A stretch of DNA of 64,000 bases from JADFQT01 sp965216025 (GTDB taxonomy: Bacteria; Chloroflexota; Dehalococcoidia; Lucifugimonadales; UBA3495), in assembly GCA_965216025.1 (NCBI GenBank), contig CBDCEX010000018.1, positions 434,001 to 498,000 on the forward strand, read 5' to 3'. The number at the start of each line of letters is the position of its first letter. Position 1 is the stretch's first letter. The notes beneath the pieces are model-generated. The model saw only the letters and a list, made by a program, of their open reading frames with translations. It ran no database searches and was not told the origin of the DNA. This document shows, piece after piece, positions 17,297 through 25,556 of the stretch. A program made the position numbers and the translations under genes.

Positions 17297-18718
17297 CTAG
17301 GCGAACTGATAGTCTCGGGAGGCGGCGATAAGGGTTATTATTTTGCTCACATTCCGAAATGAAGCGCTGAGTTCTTCTTTGGTGCTCCAGGCCAACTCGC
17401 TACATTTTTCGGCATGAACCATCAATTCAGCGTGAGTCTCCTCACTGACTTCCAACGGCCCCATCGCATCAAGGCAAGCTGCCACTATCGCCTGGGGGGA
17501 AAGATTCCCTAGCCCATGCACCTGCACCAGCACCCGTTTAATAATAGCCTGCACACCGGGTAGCGAGGTGTCTCCCAATATTCTCGCGGCAAAATTCACC
17601 CGGCGCATCAAAACGCCAGGGTCGATCCATTCGGAGCCAGTGTGCCAACTCTCCACGCTGGGAGGATTGAGAAGCTCCTGTCCCTGCCAATTACACTCCA
17701 ACGCCAGATTGTTGAATCCTGGCTTGAAGCCGTTATAGCTGCCCGCCATACGCACAGTGCCAACGATCAATTCAGCCGGGCTTTTCACCCGGGCGAAGCG
17801 GGCATTCTTGAAGAACTCTGAGTTGAACAATACTCGTAAAATAGACCGGATGTCACCATGGGATTCATTGTAAGCACCCACCAACGACTCGATGGCTTCA
17901 GGATCGGTGGGTGGTGTAATGTTCCAACTGGCCACGCGAGGCTCGTCGGCGACGAAAAATCTGTAGAGATGGCGGGCCAGGAACCGGGCCGTCGCCGGCT
18001 GATTCACAATAATGTCCACGATGTCTTCGCCATTGAAGTTCCCGGTATGCCCTAGGAAGGTCTTCTCCCGATGGTCATGGTCCCGAGGTTTGTACTCGAA
18101 TTCCCAGTAAAAACGGCCTAAAGGATTACGGGGAATCTTGGGCGCAATTGTCCATCCGGTGAAAGCCCTGGCTGCAACCCTGATATCATCCTCTGAGTAG
18201 TTACCGACTCCGAGGGAGAAAAGCTCCAGCAGCTCCCGGCCCCAGTTTTCGTTTATGGCGCCATCATGATTGCCGTGGTTGTCCAACCAGAAGATCATGG
18301 CTGGCGACTTGGCAAGCTCCACCAGCAGGTCACGGTAATTGCCCAATCCGTATTCACGGAACATGGCAATTTGGCGAGTCAGCTCCGGTGGATTGTCCAC
18401 CTTGGAGTTACTGGTGGCGAACAACTGATGCCAGAAGAGGGCCATCTTCTCTTCCAGCGGCCGCTTGGTGTTGATCATCCGGAACACCCATTCGGCCTGA
18501 TTAATTGGCGGTGCCCCGGCCCCCTCATAACCCGGGAAGTACCGGTACAGCAGTTCGTCGTCTATGGCGGGCTGCCATTCTGGATGCAGAAGCTCCTCGA
18601 CCACGGCTTCATAGCCCTTGGAGGCACGCTCTTCCAGTTCCTCCCGGGGATCGCCAAAGCCCGCGCGTCTCATCAAGTGGGCCATCAATCCAATGTCTGT
18701 TTGGTGGGGCATTGCCAC
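17297..18718 (-). CDS. DUF1800 family protein
   Basis: A 473-residue DUF1800 protein. The N-terminal HLMRRAGFGDPREELEE, the central WHQLFATSNSKV and MIFWLDNHGNHDGAINENWGR blocks, NWGRELLELFSLGVGNYSEDD near residue 165 and ARAFTGWTI near 188 are family hallmarks, followed by ATARFLARHLYRFFV. It starts at ATG 18718 and is translationally near its DUF1501 partner (29-bp gap). Such pairs occur widely in Planctomycetota, Proteobacteria and Chloroflexota, and function is not established; the DUF1800/DUF1501 pair is sometimes proposed to handle extracellular or cell-surface polymers. Confidence 0.9.
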   Translation of the reverse strand: MAMPHQTDIGLMAHLMRRAGFGDPREELEERASKGYEAVVEELLHPEWQPAIDDELLYRYFPGYEGAGAPPINQAEWVFRMINTKRPLEEKMALFWHQLFATSNSKVDNPPELTRQIAMFREYGLGNYRDLLVELAKSPAMIFWLDNHGNHDGAINENWGRELLELFSLGVGNYSEDDIRVAARAFTGWTIAPKIPRNPLGRFYWEFEYKPRDHDHREKTFLGHTGNFNGEDIVDIIVNQPATARFLARHLYRFFVADEPRVASWNITPPTDPEAIESLVGAYNESHGDIRSILRVLFNSEFFKNARFARVKSPAELIVGTVRMAGSYNGFKPGFNNLALECNWQGQELLNPPSVESWHTGSEWIDPGVLMRRVNFAARILGDTSLPGVQAIIKRVLVQVHGLGNLSPQAIVAACLDAMGPLEVSEETHAELMVHAEKCSELAWSTKEELSASFRNVSKIITLIAASRDYQFA

Positions 18719-19063
18719 CTCTCCGTTTATCGAGCCCGAAGCACTAAGCTAGGTGCCCATTCGTTAGACCTACATCTTAGGATTGGCCAAAGCGAGTGTC
18801 AACAAGAGCCTGGTAACGTTCTATAGCTGCTCTCAGGCGCCGGGCGGCCAGCAAGCCGTGCAGCTCACCACCGCAAAACAGAATATTCCAGAATCACGTT
18901 GAATCCTTCCTGCACCGGCACTATAATCGGTTTGCCCTGGTTCGGCCACGAATTAAAAGGGTCGGATGGGACAACGACCTGACATACCTGAAGGCAAGCC
19001 GGGTTGGCGTTGCTGCAACCCCTGGCTCAACGGGACAAATTTTTGGAGTAGGAAAGGAGCGAC
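18719..19063. other. Intergenic region, no gene seen
   Basis: About 345 bp between divergent genes. It must hold the promoters of the DUF1800-DUF1501 pair and of the oxaloacetate-decarboxylase-like gene. The only clear signal is GGAAAGGAGCGAC just before ATG 19064. Confidence 0.5.
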
Positions 19064-19924
19064 ATGAATTCGACACAACGGCGGGAACAGTTTCGGGTAA
19101 TCCTGGCCGGGGACCGGTGCGTGCACCCCGCATCAGTGTTTGACCCCATATCCGCTCGCATTGCCGAGGACCTGGGATTCGAGGTGGCCTTCATGGCAGG
19201 GTCAATCGCTTCAGCAACGGTGCTGGGCGCCCCCGACCTGGTGGTACTAACCCTCAGCGAGTTCGCCGAGCAGATCCGACGCATCTGCCGGGCCGCCGAC
19301 ATCAGCCTAGTGGTGGACGCCGATCACGGCTACGGCAACGCTCTCAACGTGAAGCGCACAGTGGAGGAACTGGAAACGGCTGGGCTAGCAGGCCTGACCA
19401 TCGAGGACACTTTGCTGCCTCAGAACTTCGGCAAAGCCAAAGGAGAGGAGTTGATCTCCCTAGAAGAGGGGGTAGGGAAGATGAAAGCCGCTCTGGCGGG
19501 AAGGCAGGACCCCAGCCTGGTGATTATCGCTCGCACCAGCTCCTTGCGCACCGAGGGCGTGGCCGGGACGGTCCGGCGCGCCAAGGCCTACGAGCAGGCT
19601 GGCGTAGATGCGCTCTGGCTGGCCGGAGGCGTAACCCGTGAGGGGGTGTCTGAGCTGCATGCCGCAGTACGACTCCCCTTACTCTTGGGCGTGGGCGACG
19701 GCGACCTGACCGACGATTTCCTTACGGCCAACGGTGTCCGCGTGGCGCATCAGGGGCATTTGCCCTTCGCCGGCGCGGTGAAAGGGCTTTATGACACTCT
19801 GAAAGCGCTCCGCGATGGCGTGGCCCTCACGGAGTTGCGAGAAAATGTGGCTTCGGCGGAGTTGATTGGCCAGCTTACCCGCCGGGCGGACTACGACCGG
19901 TGGACCGGCGAGTACCTGAATTAG
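19064..19924 (+). CDS. Isocitrate lyase/PEP mutase superfamily, oxaloacetate decarboxylase type
   Basis: A 286-residue TIM-barrel enzyme close in layout to Pseudomonas PA4872-type oxaloacetate decarboxylase. Landmarks are FDPISARIAEDLGFEVAFMA, AGSIASATVLGAPD, the metal-binding VVDADHGYGNALN near residue 85, TIEDTLLP near 117, SLEEGVGKM near 140 and HQGHLPF near 228 with the conserved His. It should split oxaloacetate to pyruvate and CO2 or act on a close 2-oxo diacid, using Mg2+. A strong GGAAAGGAGCGAC precedes ATG 19064. It is paralogous to the 9.3-kb gene but retains the canonical residues that copy lacks. Confidence 0.9.
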   Translation: MNSTQRREQFRVILAGDRCVHPASVFDPISARIAEDLGFEVAFMAGSIASATVLGAPDLVVLTLSEFAEQIRRICRAADISLVVDADHGYGNALNVKRTVEELETAGLAGLTIEDTLLPQNFGKAKGEELISLEEGVGKMKAALAGRQDPSLVIIARTSSLRTEGVAGTVRRAKAYEQAGVDALWLAGGVTREGVSELHAAVRLPLLLGVGDGDLTDDFLTANGVRVAHQGHLPFAGAVKGLYDTLKALRDGVALTELRENVASAELIGQLTRRADYDRWTGEYLN

Positions 19925-20024
19925 AATATAATGCGCCTTTGCCACAGCGTAGGATGTCTTCTCAGCCGCGTGGATACGGCCTCCTCTGAGGCGGGAGAGG
20001 AGTTGCAAAAGCAAAGGCTTCCTA

Positions 20025-20056
20025 GACTCCAGTTTCTAGGGACTCCAGTTTCTAGG
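20025..20056. repeat. Tandem 16-bp repeat
   Basis: GACTCCAGTTTCTAGG occurs twice without a gap (20025-20040 and 20041-20056). The second copy overlaps the end of the decayed MFS gene. Confidence 0.8.
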
Positions 20057-20350
20057 TGGCCATCCTTTGGACGAACTCTGCCGATTCTCGAACCTCTACG
20101 CGTATCACCGCTGCGGCTATTACTGCGATTCCCCTGGAGAGAACACCTGCTCAGGGTGAAGCCGCCCGACGCTAACATTCAGTCCTCCGAAGGACGTACC
20201 TGCTACAGTACCGACCTGATTACTGACGGCGAACATCCCGAAGGCTGGGGCGCGAGACCGGCCAGTCCACTCTAGCAGCAGCGCAGACGTAACCGGCCGT
20301 GACATGAGCAGAAAAGCCGCGACCCCAGAGGCAAGGGCTACAGGAATGTC
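20052..20350 (-). pseudogene. C-terminal remnant of an MFS transporter
   Basis: The minus strand encodes LLMSRPVTSALLLEWTGRSR and PAFGMFAVSNQVGTVAGTSF, the pattern around transmembrane segments 10-11 of major facilitators. The next hydrophobic segment (SRGIAVIAAAVIRVEVRES) appears in a different frame and ends at a TAG at 20052-20054. Only about the last 100 residues survive, with at least one frameshift near 20150, and no N-terminal part is found upstream. It is a dead fragment next to the arylsulfotransferase-like gene. Boundaries are approximate. Confidence 0.65.
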
Positions 20351-20479
20351 GCGGCGTAAAGCAAAGAAAGTAGCAGGATAGGACGTTTCCGTTTTATGGT
20401 CATGGCTTGGCCCTGAGCCAAAGCTGCCGGCTTCGCTATAAAAGCAGGGCACAACTCTGTGGATGGGAGGGACGCTATC

Positions 20480-21571
20480 ATGAAGGTAGACCAGCAATCC
20501 TGGAGACGCTACGGGCGCACTGGGCTAACTGGACTGGATATAGACCAAGCTTGTCCTGGGTTTCTTTGTTATGCCCCCCACCACGGGGATGGGCTCGTTT
20601 TGCTGCTGGATCTGGAGGGGAACGAGGTTCACCGTTGGCAGATGCCCTACTCCCCCGGTTCATGGGGCTATCTGCTACCCACCGGCAATCTATTCTATTT
20701 GGCGAAGGCTCCAGATGACGGAGTGGAGCGGTTCCCTGCTTTCCGGAATTTCAAAGGAGGGCTGCTCTTGGAGGCTGATTGGGATAGCAACATCGTGTGG
20801 CAACATGAGAACACCAATCATCACCACGACGCCCGCCGCACCGACTCTGGAGGGGCTATTTATCTGACTGTGGAAAAGATGCCAGCCGATTTGGCTGCCC
20901 GGGTAAAGGGGGGCACTCCAGGTTCGGAAATCGCCGACATGTGGTCCGACCGGATAGTCGAGGTGGACTCAACCGGTCAGTTGGTTTGGGATTGGCACGC
21001 CTACGAGCATCTGGACCTGGAGACAGACATCATCACCCCAGGAGAACCACGCCACGAGTGGAGTCATGGCAACACAGTTGTACCGTTGGGCGACGACCGG
21101 GTATTAGTCAGCTTCCGTAACATTTCTACTGTCCTGATTATCGACAAAGCCAGCGGGGAGATTACCTGGAAGGTGGGTTGGGATGTCATAGCCCGTCAGC
21201 ATGACCCCAGCATGCTACCCAACGGCAACGTGTTGATCTTCGACAACGGCGAACGGAGGAAGCATGATGTCCGTGTCTTCTCTCGGGTGGTCGAGATAGA
21301 CCCTAGCAACAACCAGATAATCTGGGAGTACTCAGACCATCCCTACTACAATTTTTACAGTCCCCGCATCTCAGGTGCTCGCCGTCTTTCCAACGGAAAC
21401 ACTCTAATCACCGAAGGGATGTTCGGCAGGATTTTCCAGGTCACAGCTGCAAGGGAAGTTGTGTGGGAATATATTAATCCCTACTGGGACCGGGGACCGG
21501 ATGGGTTAGAGAACAACTCTGTCTTTCGCTCCACCTGGTACCTGCCCGAAGAAATTCCTCAGATGCGATAG
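20480..21571 (+). CDS. Arylsulfotransferase-like (ASST) beta-propeller protein
   Basis: About 363 residues of propeller with ASST-type repeats: YAPHHGDGLVLLLDLEGNEV, WQMPYSPGSWGYLLPTGNLF, NHHHDARRTDSGGAIYL, HEWSHGNTVVPLGDDRVLVS, RQHDPSMLPNGNVLIFDNGE and SGARRLSNGNTLITEG. The repeated H..... PNGN pattern is characteristic, with conserved His at HHDA and HD. Family members transfer sulfate between phenols, but many bacterial ones are uncharacterised. No signal peptide is visible. I chose ATG 20480 (GGAGGGACGCTATC upstream) over the in-frame GTG at 20459. Confidence 0.82.
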   Translation: MKVDQQSWRRYGRTGLTGLDIDQACPGFLCYAPHHGDGLVLLLDLEGNEVHRWQMPYSPGSWGYLLPTGNLFYLAKAPDDGVERFPAFRNFKGGLLLEADWDSNIVWQHENTNHHHDARRTDSGGAIYLTVEKMPADLAARVKGGTPGSEIADMWSDRIVEVDSTGQLVWDWHAYEHLDLETDIITPGEPRHEWSHGNTVVPLGDDRVLVSFRNISTVLIIDKASGEITWKVGWDVIARQHDPSMLPNGNVLIFDNGERRKHDVRVFSRVVEIDPSNNQIIWEYSDHPYYNFYSPRISGARRLSNGNTLITEGMFGRIFQVTAAREVVWEYINPYWDRGPDGLENNSVFRSTWYLPEEIPQMR

Positions 21572-21767
21572 TCCTTTTGCCAGTTGACCCGGAGCCGGCA
21601 TTCCCGGCATATGAGCTGTTCACACATTTGCCCGACCAGGCTGGCATACCACTCCAGCTTGAGGAGGGATTCCCATGGCCAGCCAGCTATCTTAGTTTGA
21701 TTCCACCCTGGCGTCGCTAGCTCGGAACCGGCCCGATTTATGGCTGCTCTCCGCCTGCGGCCTGACG

Positions 21768-21803
21768 CCGATGCAAGAGCCGATCCCGTCGCTCTTGCAT
21801 CGG
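21768..21803. other. Perfect 13-bp hairpin
   Basis: CCGATGCAAGAGC (21768-21780) and its exact complement GCTCTTGCATCGG (21791-21803) enclose a 10-base loop. No T-tract follows on either strand, so it is not a classical terminator. It spans the first codons of the decayed peptidase frame, which suggests a small insertion of palindromic sequence there. Confidence 0.7.
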
Positions 21804-22173
21804 GATGCCTACTCTGCCCACCGCGCGGGCCGCCGAGTGCTACTGATTGCCGGATTATACGGCTCCGCAGATGACACCATGTTGGCACTGCAAGTATTGA
21901 AACTTGTCTCAAGCAACTCAGCACAGGTGGAACGCCAAATCGCTATCTCCGCCATTCCCAATGCCAATCCCCGGGCCGCCAGGGATCTCTCATCTGCATA
22001 CCCCCCCGACAGAAGGTTTCTTCAACCATGGGGAAGAACCAGAGAAGCGCTACCTATGGCGGTTTATATGCTGGCAAGCCCCTGACCTGGTGTTGGAGAT
22101 TCGTGCAGGAACGGAGGTGACCTGGCAAGCCAACCCAGCGGCGGATCCTCCTGGCTGTCTCCGAATCAGATAG
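21771..22173 (+). pseudogene. Decayed M14-like (zinc carboxypeptidase-type) gene fragment
   Basis: The reading VLLIAGLYGSADDTMLALQV, then IAISAIPNANPRAARDLSSA, matches the pattern of succinylglutamate-desuccinylase/carboxypeptidase-like proteins (hydrophobic strand, AGxHGxE-like loop, later NPxG-like strand). The zinc-site HGDE residues are not preserved here (YGSADD). After DLSSAYPP the homology continues in the next frame (TEGFFNHGEEPEKRYLWRFI, QAPDLVLEIRAG). The shift coincides with a run of seven C at 21999-22006. The gene is also truncated at both ends. Family assignment is tentative; that it is a broken gene is much surer. Confidence 0.55.
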
Positions 22174-22257
22174 ATGAAAGCGGATGCCATCGTCACCAGT
22201 GAATCAGAACCAGTGAATCAGAGTGAGCGTCGGGCACCCGCCCCCCCCCAGCCGTGA

Positions 22258-22644
22258 TCAAGGCATAGTCGCGACAACTTCGACCTCGATACGGAAAACC
22301 GGGTCGGCTAGCCCAGAGCAAAGTATAAGAGTGCTCACTGGCAGAGCATCTTCCGGAAGGAATTTGGCGCGGACGACACGATACTCCGGTATATCTTCTC
22401 GATGGGTCATGAACACATTCATCTTCATGATGTGATGCATGTTACTTCCCACAGATTCCAAGGCCGCTTGCACATTCTTAAACGCCTGCTCGGCCTGAGC
22501 TCTGAAATTTCCCTCTCCCACAGTCTCCCCGGCACTGTTTCTGGACAACTGACCGGCCACATAGATAGTTTTCCCGTCCTTGACAACATGACTGTATCCC
22601 GGCGGATTTGCGAGTGCGGAAGGGTTGGTTCTCTCGACTGCCAT
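22258..22644 (-). CDS. RidA family protein (YjgF/YER057c/UK114)
   Basis: A 128-residue small trimeric-type RidA fold protein. Characteristic blocks are TIYVAGQLSRNSAGETVGEG, QAEQAFKNVQAALESVGS, MKMNVFMTH and the C-terminal FRIEVEVVA. RidA enzymes hydrolyse enamine/imine intermediates of amino acid metabolism. The catalytic Arg usually found in the ARSxVxV-type block is replaced: the segment reads LPVSTLILCSGLA. The protein may therefore belong to an Rid subfamily without deaminase activity. It starts at ATG 22644. Confidence 0.88.
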   Translation of the reverse strand: MAVERTNPSALANPPGYSHVVKDGKTIYVAGQLSRNSAGETVGEGNFRAQAEQAFKNVQAALESVGSNMHHIMKMNVFMTHREDIPEYRVVRAKFLPEDALPVSTLILCSGLADPVFRIEVEVVATMP

Positions 22645-22998
22645 AGCTGACCTCCATTAGATCTCGTTGTCACCCGTGTCATCGCGGGGGAAATCCCGCT
22701 GTGCCCGGGCGTTGGCGGTACCGGGGAACTAACGACGCCAGCCCAGTAGCGGCCTAGTTCCTGCTCTTGGACTGGGTTGTTGGGCCAGACGGTAACAACC
22801 CCTGGGTCCTCGGTGTGTTCTGGAGTTTAATTTAATGAGAGGGTCTCAGCCAGGTCTCTATCTCTACGGGAGAATCGAAGACCTCAGGTCGTGATTTCAT
22901 GGGGTCCCCAGACGGAGCGCCGGTGGACTCGCCGCCGATATCTACCAGGATCATGCGCTCTACTTGTTCGTGGCAGAAGTTGATTCGGTATGGACCGG
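22645..22998. other. Interval with a short unassigned minus-strand open frame
   Basis: Downstream of the thpR stop, the minus strand keeps an open frame to TAA at 22832. It encodes about 55 residues, including QVERMILVDIGGESTGAPSG and EVFDSPVEIETWLRP. The DIGGEST string recalls the IGGESTRPG motif of dihydropteroate synthase, but the flanks do not continue that fold. There is no clear start codon or ribosome-binding site. It may be the tail of a lost gene. Otherwise the interval holds nothing I recognise. Confidence 0.3.
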
Positions 22999-23598
22999 TC
23001 AATTGCCACCTATTGAGGCCGAGCCCACGAGGTAATGCCTCGACCCGGCAGGATCAAGCTCGGTGCGCATCAGGTTGACCGAGTCCGCAGTCCACGATGG
23101 CGCGCCAGACAGTTCACCGCCCTCCACGAGCTGCCCGATCCTCCGCAATTGCCCATCTGCCACGTCTCGGCGTACCCGGCCCAGGGTCAGATGGGGTGAG
23201 AAGGCGCGTTGTTCTTTGCGCAGACCTAGCTCCCCGAGGGCATCGTCGATGGCTAACTGCAAAGCCGCCAGGGTCTCCATTTCGCCGTGCACACCTGACC
23301 ACAAAACCCGGGGACGCCGGGGGTTGGGGAAGACGCCCAGTCCTGTGATTGCCAGTTCAAAGGGAGAGAACTGAGAGGCCACAGCAGGCATCGCTTCCAG
23401 GACCCGGTCCACCATGCCAGCTTCAATGTCCCCCATGAATTTAAGGGTTAGGTGGATGCCCTCGGTCCGTACCCAACGCACGCTTTCGCCGATGTATGAG
23501 TCCAAGCTTTTCACTGCATCATCCAGCACCTGAATCACTGCGCTGGGCACTGTGATAGCTATGAAGGAGCGGACCCGTTTTACGCCGGGTGTCGTCAC
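22999..23598 (-). CDS. thpR: RNA 2',3'-cyclic phosphodiesterase (LigT family)
   Basis: A 199-residue 2H phosphoesterase. The two HxT motifs that give the family its name are present: HLTLKFMG near residue 48 and HLTLGRVRRD near 135. The N-terminal RSFIAITVPSAVIQVL and the late LMRTELDPAGSRHY block match ThpR. The enzyme opens 2',3'-cyclic phosphates on RNA and has weak 2'-5' ligase activity. The start is ATG 23598, with an alternative GTG within the first codons. It has no clear operon partner. Confidence 0.92.
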   Translation of the reverse strand: MTTPGVKRVRSFIAITVPSAVIQVLDDAVKSLDSYIGESVRWVRTEGIHLTLKFMGDIEAGMVDRVLEAMPAVASQFSPFELAITGLGVFPNPRRPRVLWSGVHGEMETLAALQLAIDDALGELGLRKEQRAFSPHLTLGRVRRDVADGQLRRIGQLVEGGELSGAPSWTADSVNLMRTELDPAGSRHYLVGSASIGGN

Positions 23599-24173
23599 CG
23601 TAGACCGGCCTCCTTCACATCTACTCCAGAGCTTTGCGGGAACAGTTTAACAATGGTCTCCGGCGGAGGCGATTAGGTCTGAAGAGAAGCCTTAGCCGGG
23701 TGGTCCGGTCCGCCAGGCGGCCATCCGCTCAAGAATTACGTATCTACCGATAGGTTGAAGCATTAGCGTTACTTTAAGTCATGGAAGGCTAAAGTCTACC
23801 TGCGGCAGAGGCCCTAGCGCCTTCTTAGAATCGCCCGGACCACCGTATTCTACCAGGAAGAGGGTATTGACCCTCGGTGATGGTTCACATCCTCATCAAT
23901 TCACGGAGCACCTCTCCTCGTCAGGCGCACCGAGCCGGGAATGCCTGAAGATATCTAGAAAACCAGGGAAGACCTGGAACGATTGGGGCGAAAAGTTGCC
24001 CGGCGTAGAACCGGAATCCACGACGGCTAGACCCAGGTCATGCCTCTAACCCTGTGGAGATGCCAACTACAGTGCTTGCGGGTACACCTCGATGGCCGAC
24101 CGTCGGTGGTGGACATCGACCTGAGGCGGCCTACAAGGGGAAGAATTCCCGTAATTAGTGGTGTTCCAGAGCT
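23599..24173. other. Intergenic region without a recognisable gene
   Basis: About 575 bp between the divergent thpR gene and the recombinase remnant. Short frames (for example 23867-24049 plus) have no motif. The last 130 bp may contain more of the decayed recombinase, but I cannot place its conserved blocks there. Confidence 0.45.
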
Positions 24174-24677
24174 ACCAAGTCCCGGGCTCTCTGTGCTACT
24201 TACAACGGTCACTCAGCTCCCAAGTTGGAACAGGCGGTATTGGATTATCTGGGGGAGTTTTCCGATCCTGAGCTAGTCAGGCAGCATCTGGCCCTGGGCC
24301 AGTTCAAGGAGATGGAACAAAAGGAATCAGAGCTGGCCGGACTCTCCAGGGCTTTGACCGATCTGGAGGGTCAGTTCCTTCAGCATTTGGACTTGCTGAA
24401 GCGCAATGTTTTAAGTGAGACTGAGTTCACGAAGGCCAACGAGGTGGCCAGAAGCCAGAGTACGGCCCTGGAATTCCAGCGGGAGGAGTTGAGCAACTGG
24501 CTGGAGGAGCAGCGAACCCGAGTCTCGACTGCGGAGCGGTTGCCAGGGGCAATTCAGTCCTTCCTGGCGGATTTTGAGAGCTTGGATAAGCGGCACCAGA
24601 AGGCTCAGCTTCAAGCAATCCTGAAATCTGCCTGCGTTTACCGGGATGAGCGCCTTGAGTTGCAGTTTCGGGGATAG
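24174..24677 (+). pseudogene. C-terminal remnant of a large serine recombinase
   Basis: The frame reads TKSRALCATYNGHSAPKLEQ, like the end of a recombinase zinc-ribbon domain (one Cys left), then LEQAVLDYLGEFSDPELVRQ and a long charged coiled-coil, with ELAGLSRALTDLEGQFLQHL, ETEFTKANEVARSQ and KAQLQAILKSACVYRDERLE at the end. This is the C-terminal third of a transposon- or phage-type large serine recombinase. The catalytic N-terminal domain (Ser nucleophile, YSRxS motif) is absent and no start codon with a ribosome-binding site is seen. It marks a former integrative element. Confidence 0.7.
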
Positions 24678-24695
24678 GCGTCGTTTTTCTCTTGG

Positions 24696-25475
24696 TCAAC
24701 TCTCTTCGGCAGGCGTGAAAACACTGAACGCAACACCCTGGGGGTCCTGGAGCGTGGCGAATCGGCCTATGCCTGGTATATCAGTCCCCGGCACCAGAAC
24801 CTTCGCCCCCAGAGCCTCGGCCTGTTTGCTCGACGCATCCACATCGGCGACGCAAAAATACGGCATCCAATGTGGGGGGGCCGGACCCATCTCCGGCGTG
24901 ATTTCCATGATTCCGGCCACGTCCGTCCCATCCACTCGAAGCAGGGTATAACCTCCGTCCATCTCGCCAATGGTGTGTCCGAACACCGAGGAGTAGAACC
25001 TCCGGGCTTCGTTGGAGTTAGTGGTTAGGAGCTCGTTCCAGATCAGCGCTCCGGGCTCATTCTTCACCCGGCAGCCCAGGTGTTCCTTGGCTTGCCAGAC
25101 CGAGAATCTAGCCCCCTGGGGGTCCTGAAGCACGGCCATCCGCCCGGCGTCAAAGATGTCCATAGGTCCGGCAATCAGCGCGCCCCCGGCCTGCTGAACC
25201 TTGGCGAGGGTGTCATCGACATTTGTTACCGAGAGATAGGTGTTCCAGAGGGGCGGAACCCCCTGGCTCCTCTCCACCTCCATCTGCTGACTGAGCCCTC
25301 CTACATCCAGTCCGTTAATCTTCTGGAGGTGGTAGAAGAAATCCGGACCCATCTCCTGAGGGTCGTCCTCCCATTTGAACAGAGCGCCATAAAAAGCCAG
25401 AGCTTCTTTATCGTCGGTGGTGGACAGATCCACCCATGAGGGGGCTCCGGGCGCGTAACTAGTAATCTCTGGCAT
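24696..25475 (-). CDS. Two-domain VOC (glyoxalase/bleomycin-resistance) family protein
   Basis: A 259-residue protein made of two VOC modules. The first starts at PSWVDLSTTDDKEALAFYGA and ends with GRMAVLQDPQGARFSVWQ; the second starts at LIWNELLTTNSNEARRFYSS and ends with GRFATLQDPQGVAFSVFTP. The paired FYxxLFGW-like and DPxGxxF repeats show a tandem duplication. VOC proteins are metal-dependent isomerases, dioxygenases or binding proteins; this form resembles actinobacterial two-domain glyoxalase-like proteins of unknown substrate. ATG 25475 has AAAGGAGCTACAG upstream. Confidence 0.9.
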   Translation of the reverse strand: MPEITSYAPGAPSWVDLSTTDDKEALAFYGALFKWEDDPQEMGPDFFYHLQKINGLDVGGLSQQMEVERSQGVPPLWNTYLSVTNVDDTLAKVQQAGGALIAGPMDIFDAGRMAVLQDPQGARFSVWQAKEHLGCRVKNEPGALIWNELLTTNSNEARRFYSSVFGHTIGEMDGGYTLLRVDGTDVAGIMEITPEMGPAPPHWMPYFCVADVDASSKQAEALGAKVLVPGTDIPGIGRFATLQDPQGVAFSVFTPAEES

Positions 25476-25556
25476 GGTTCTGTAGCTCCTTTAAAAATAG
25501 CGGGTGTCCTAAATATATACCCCGGTGTGATTGGCTCTAACGAACCTTGACCGGGT

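Noticed and set aside
23867..24049. Short plus-strand open frame upstream of the recombinase remnant
   Set aside because: No conserved motif; may be part of decayed DNA but cannot be assigned.
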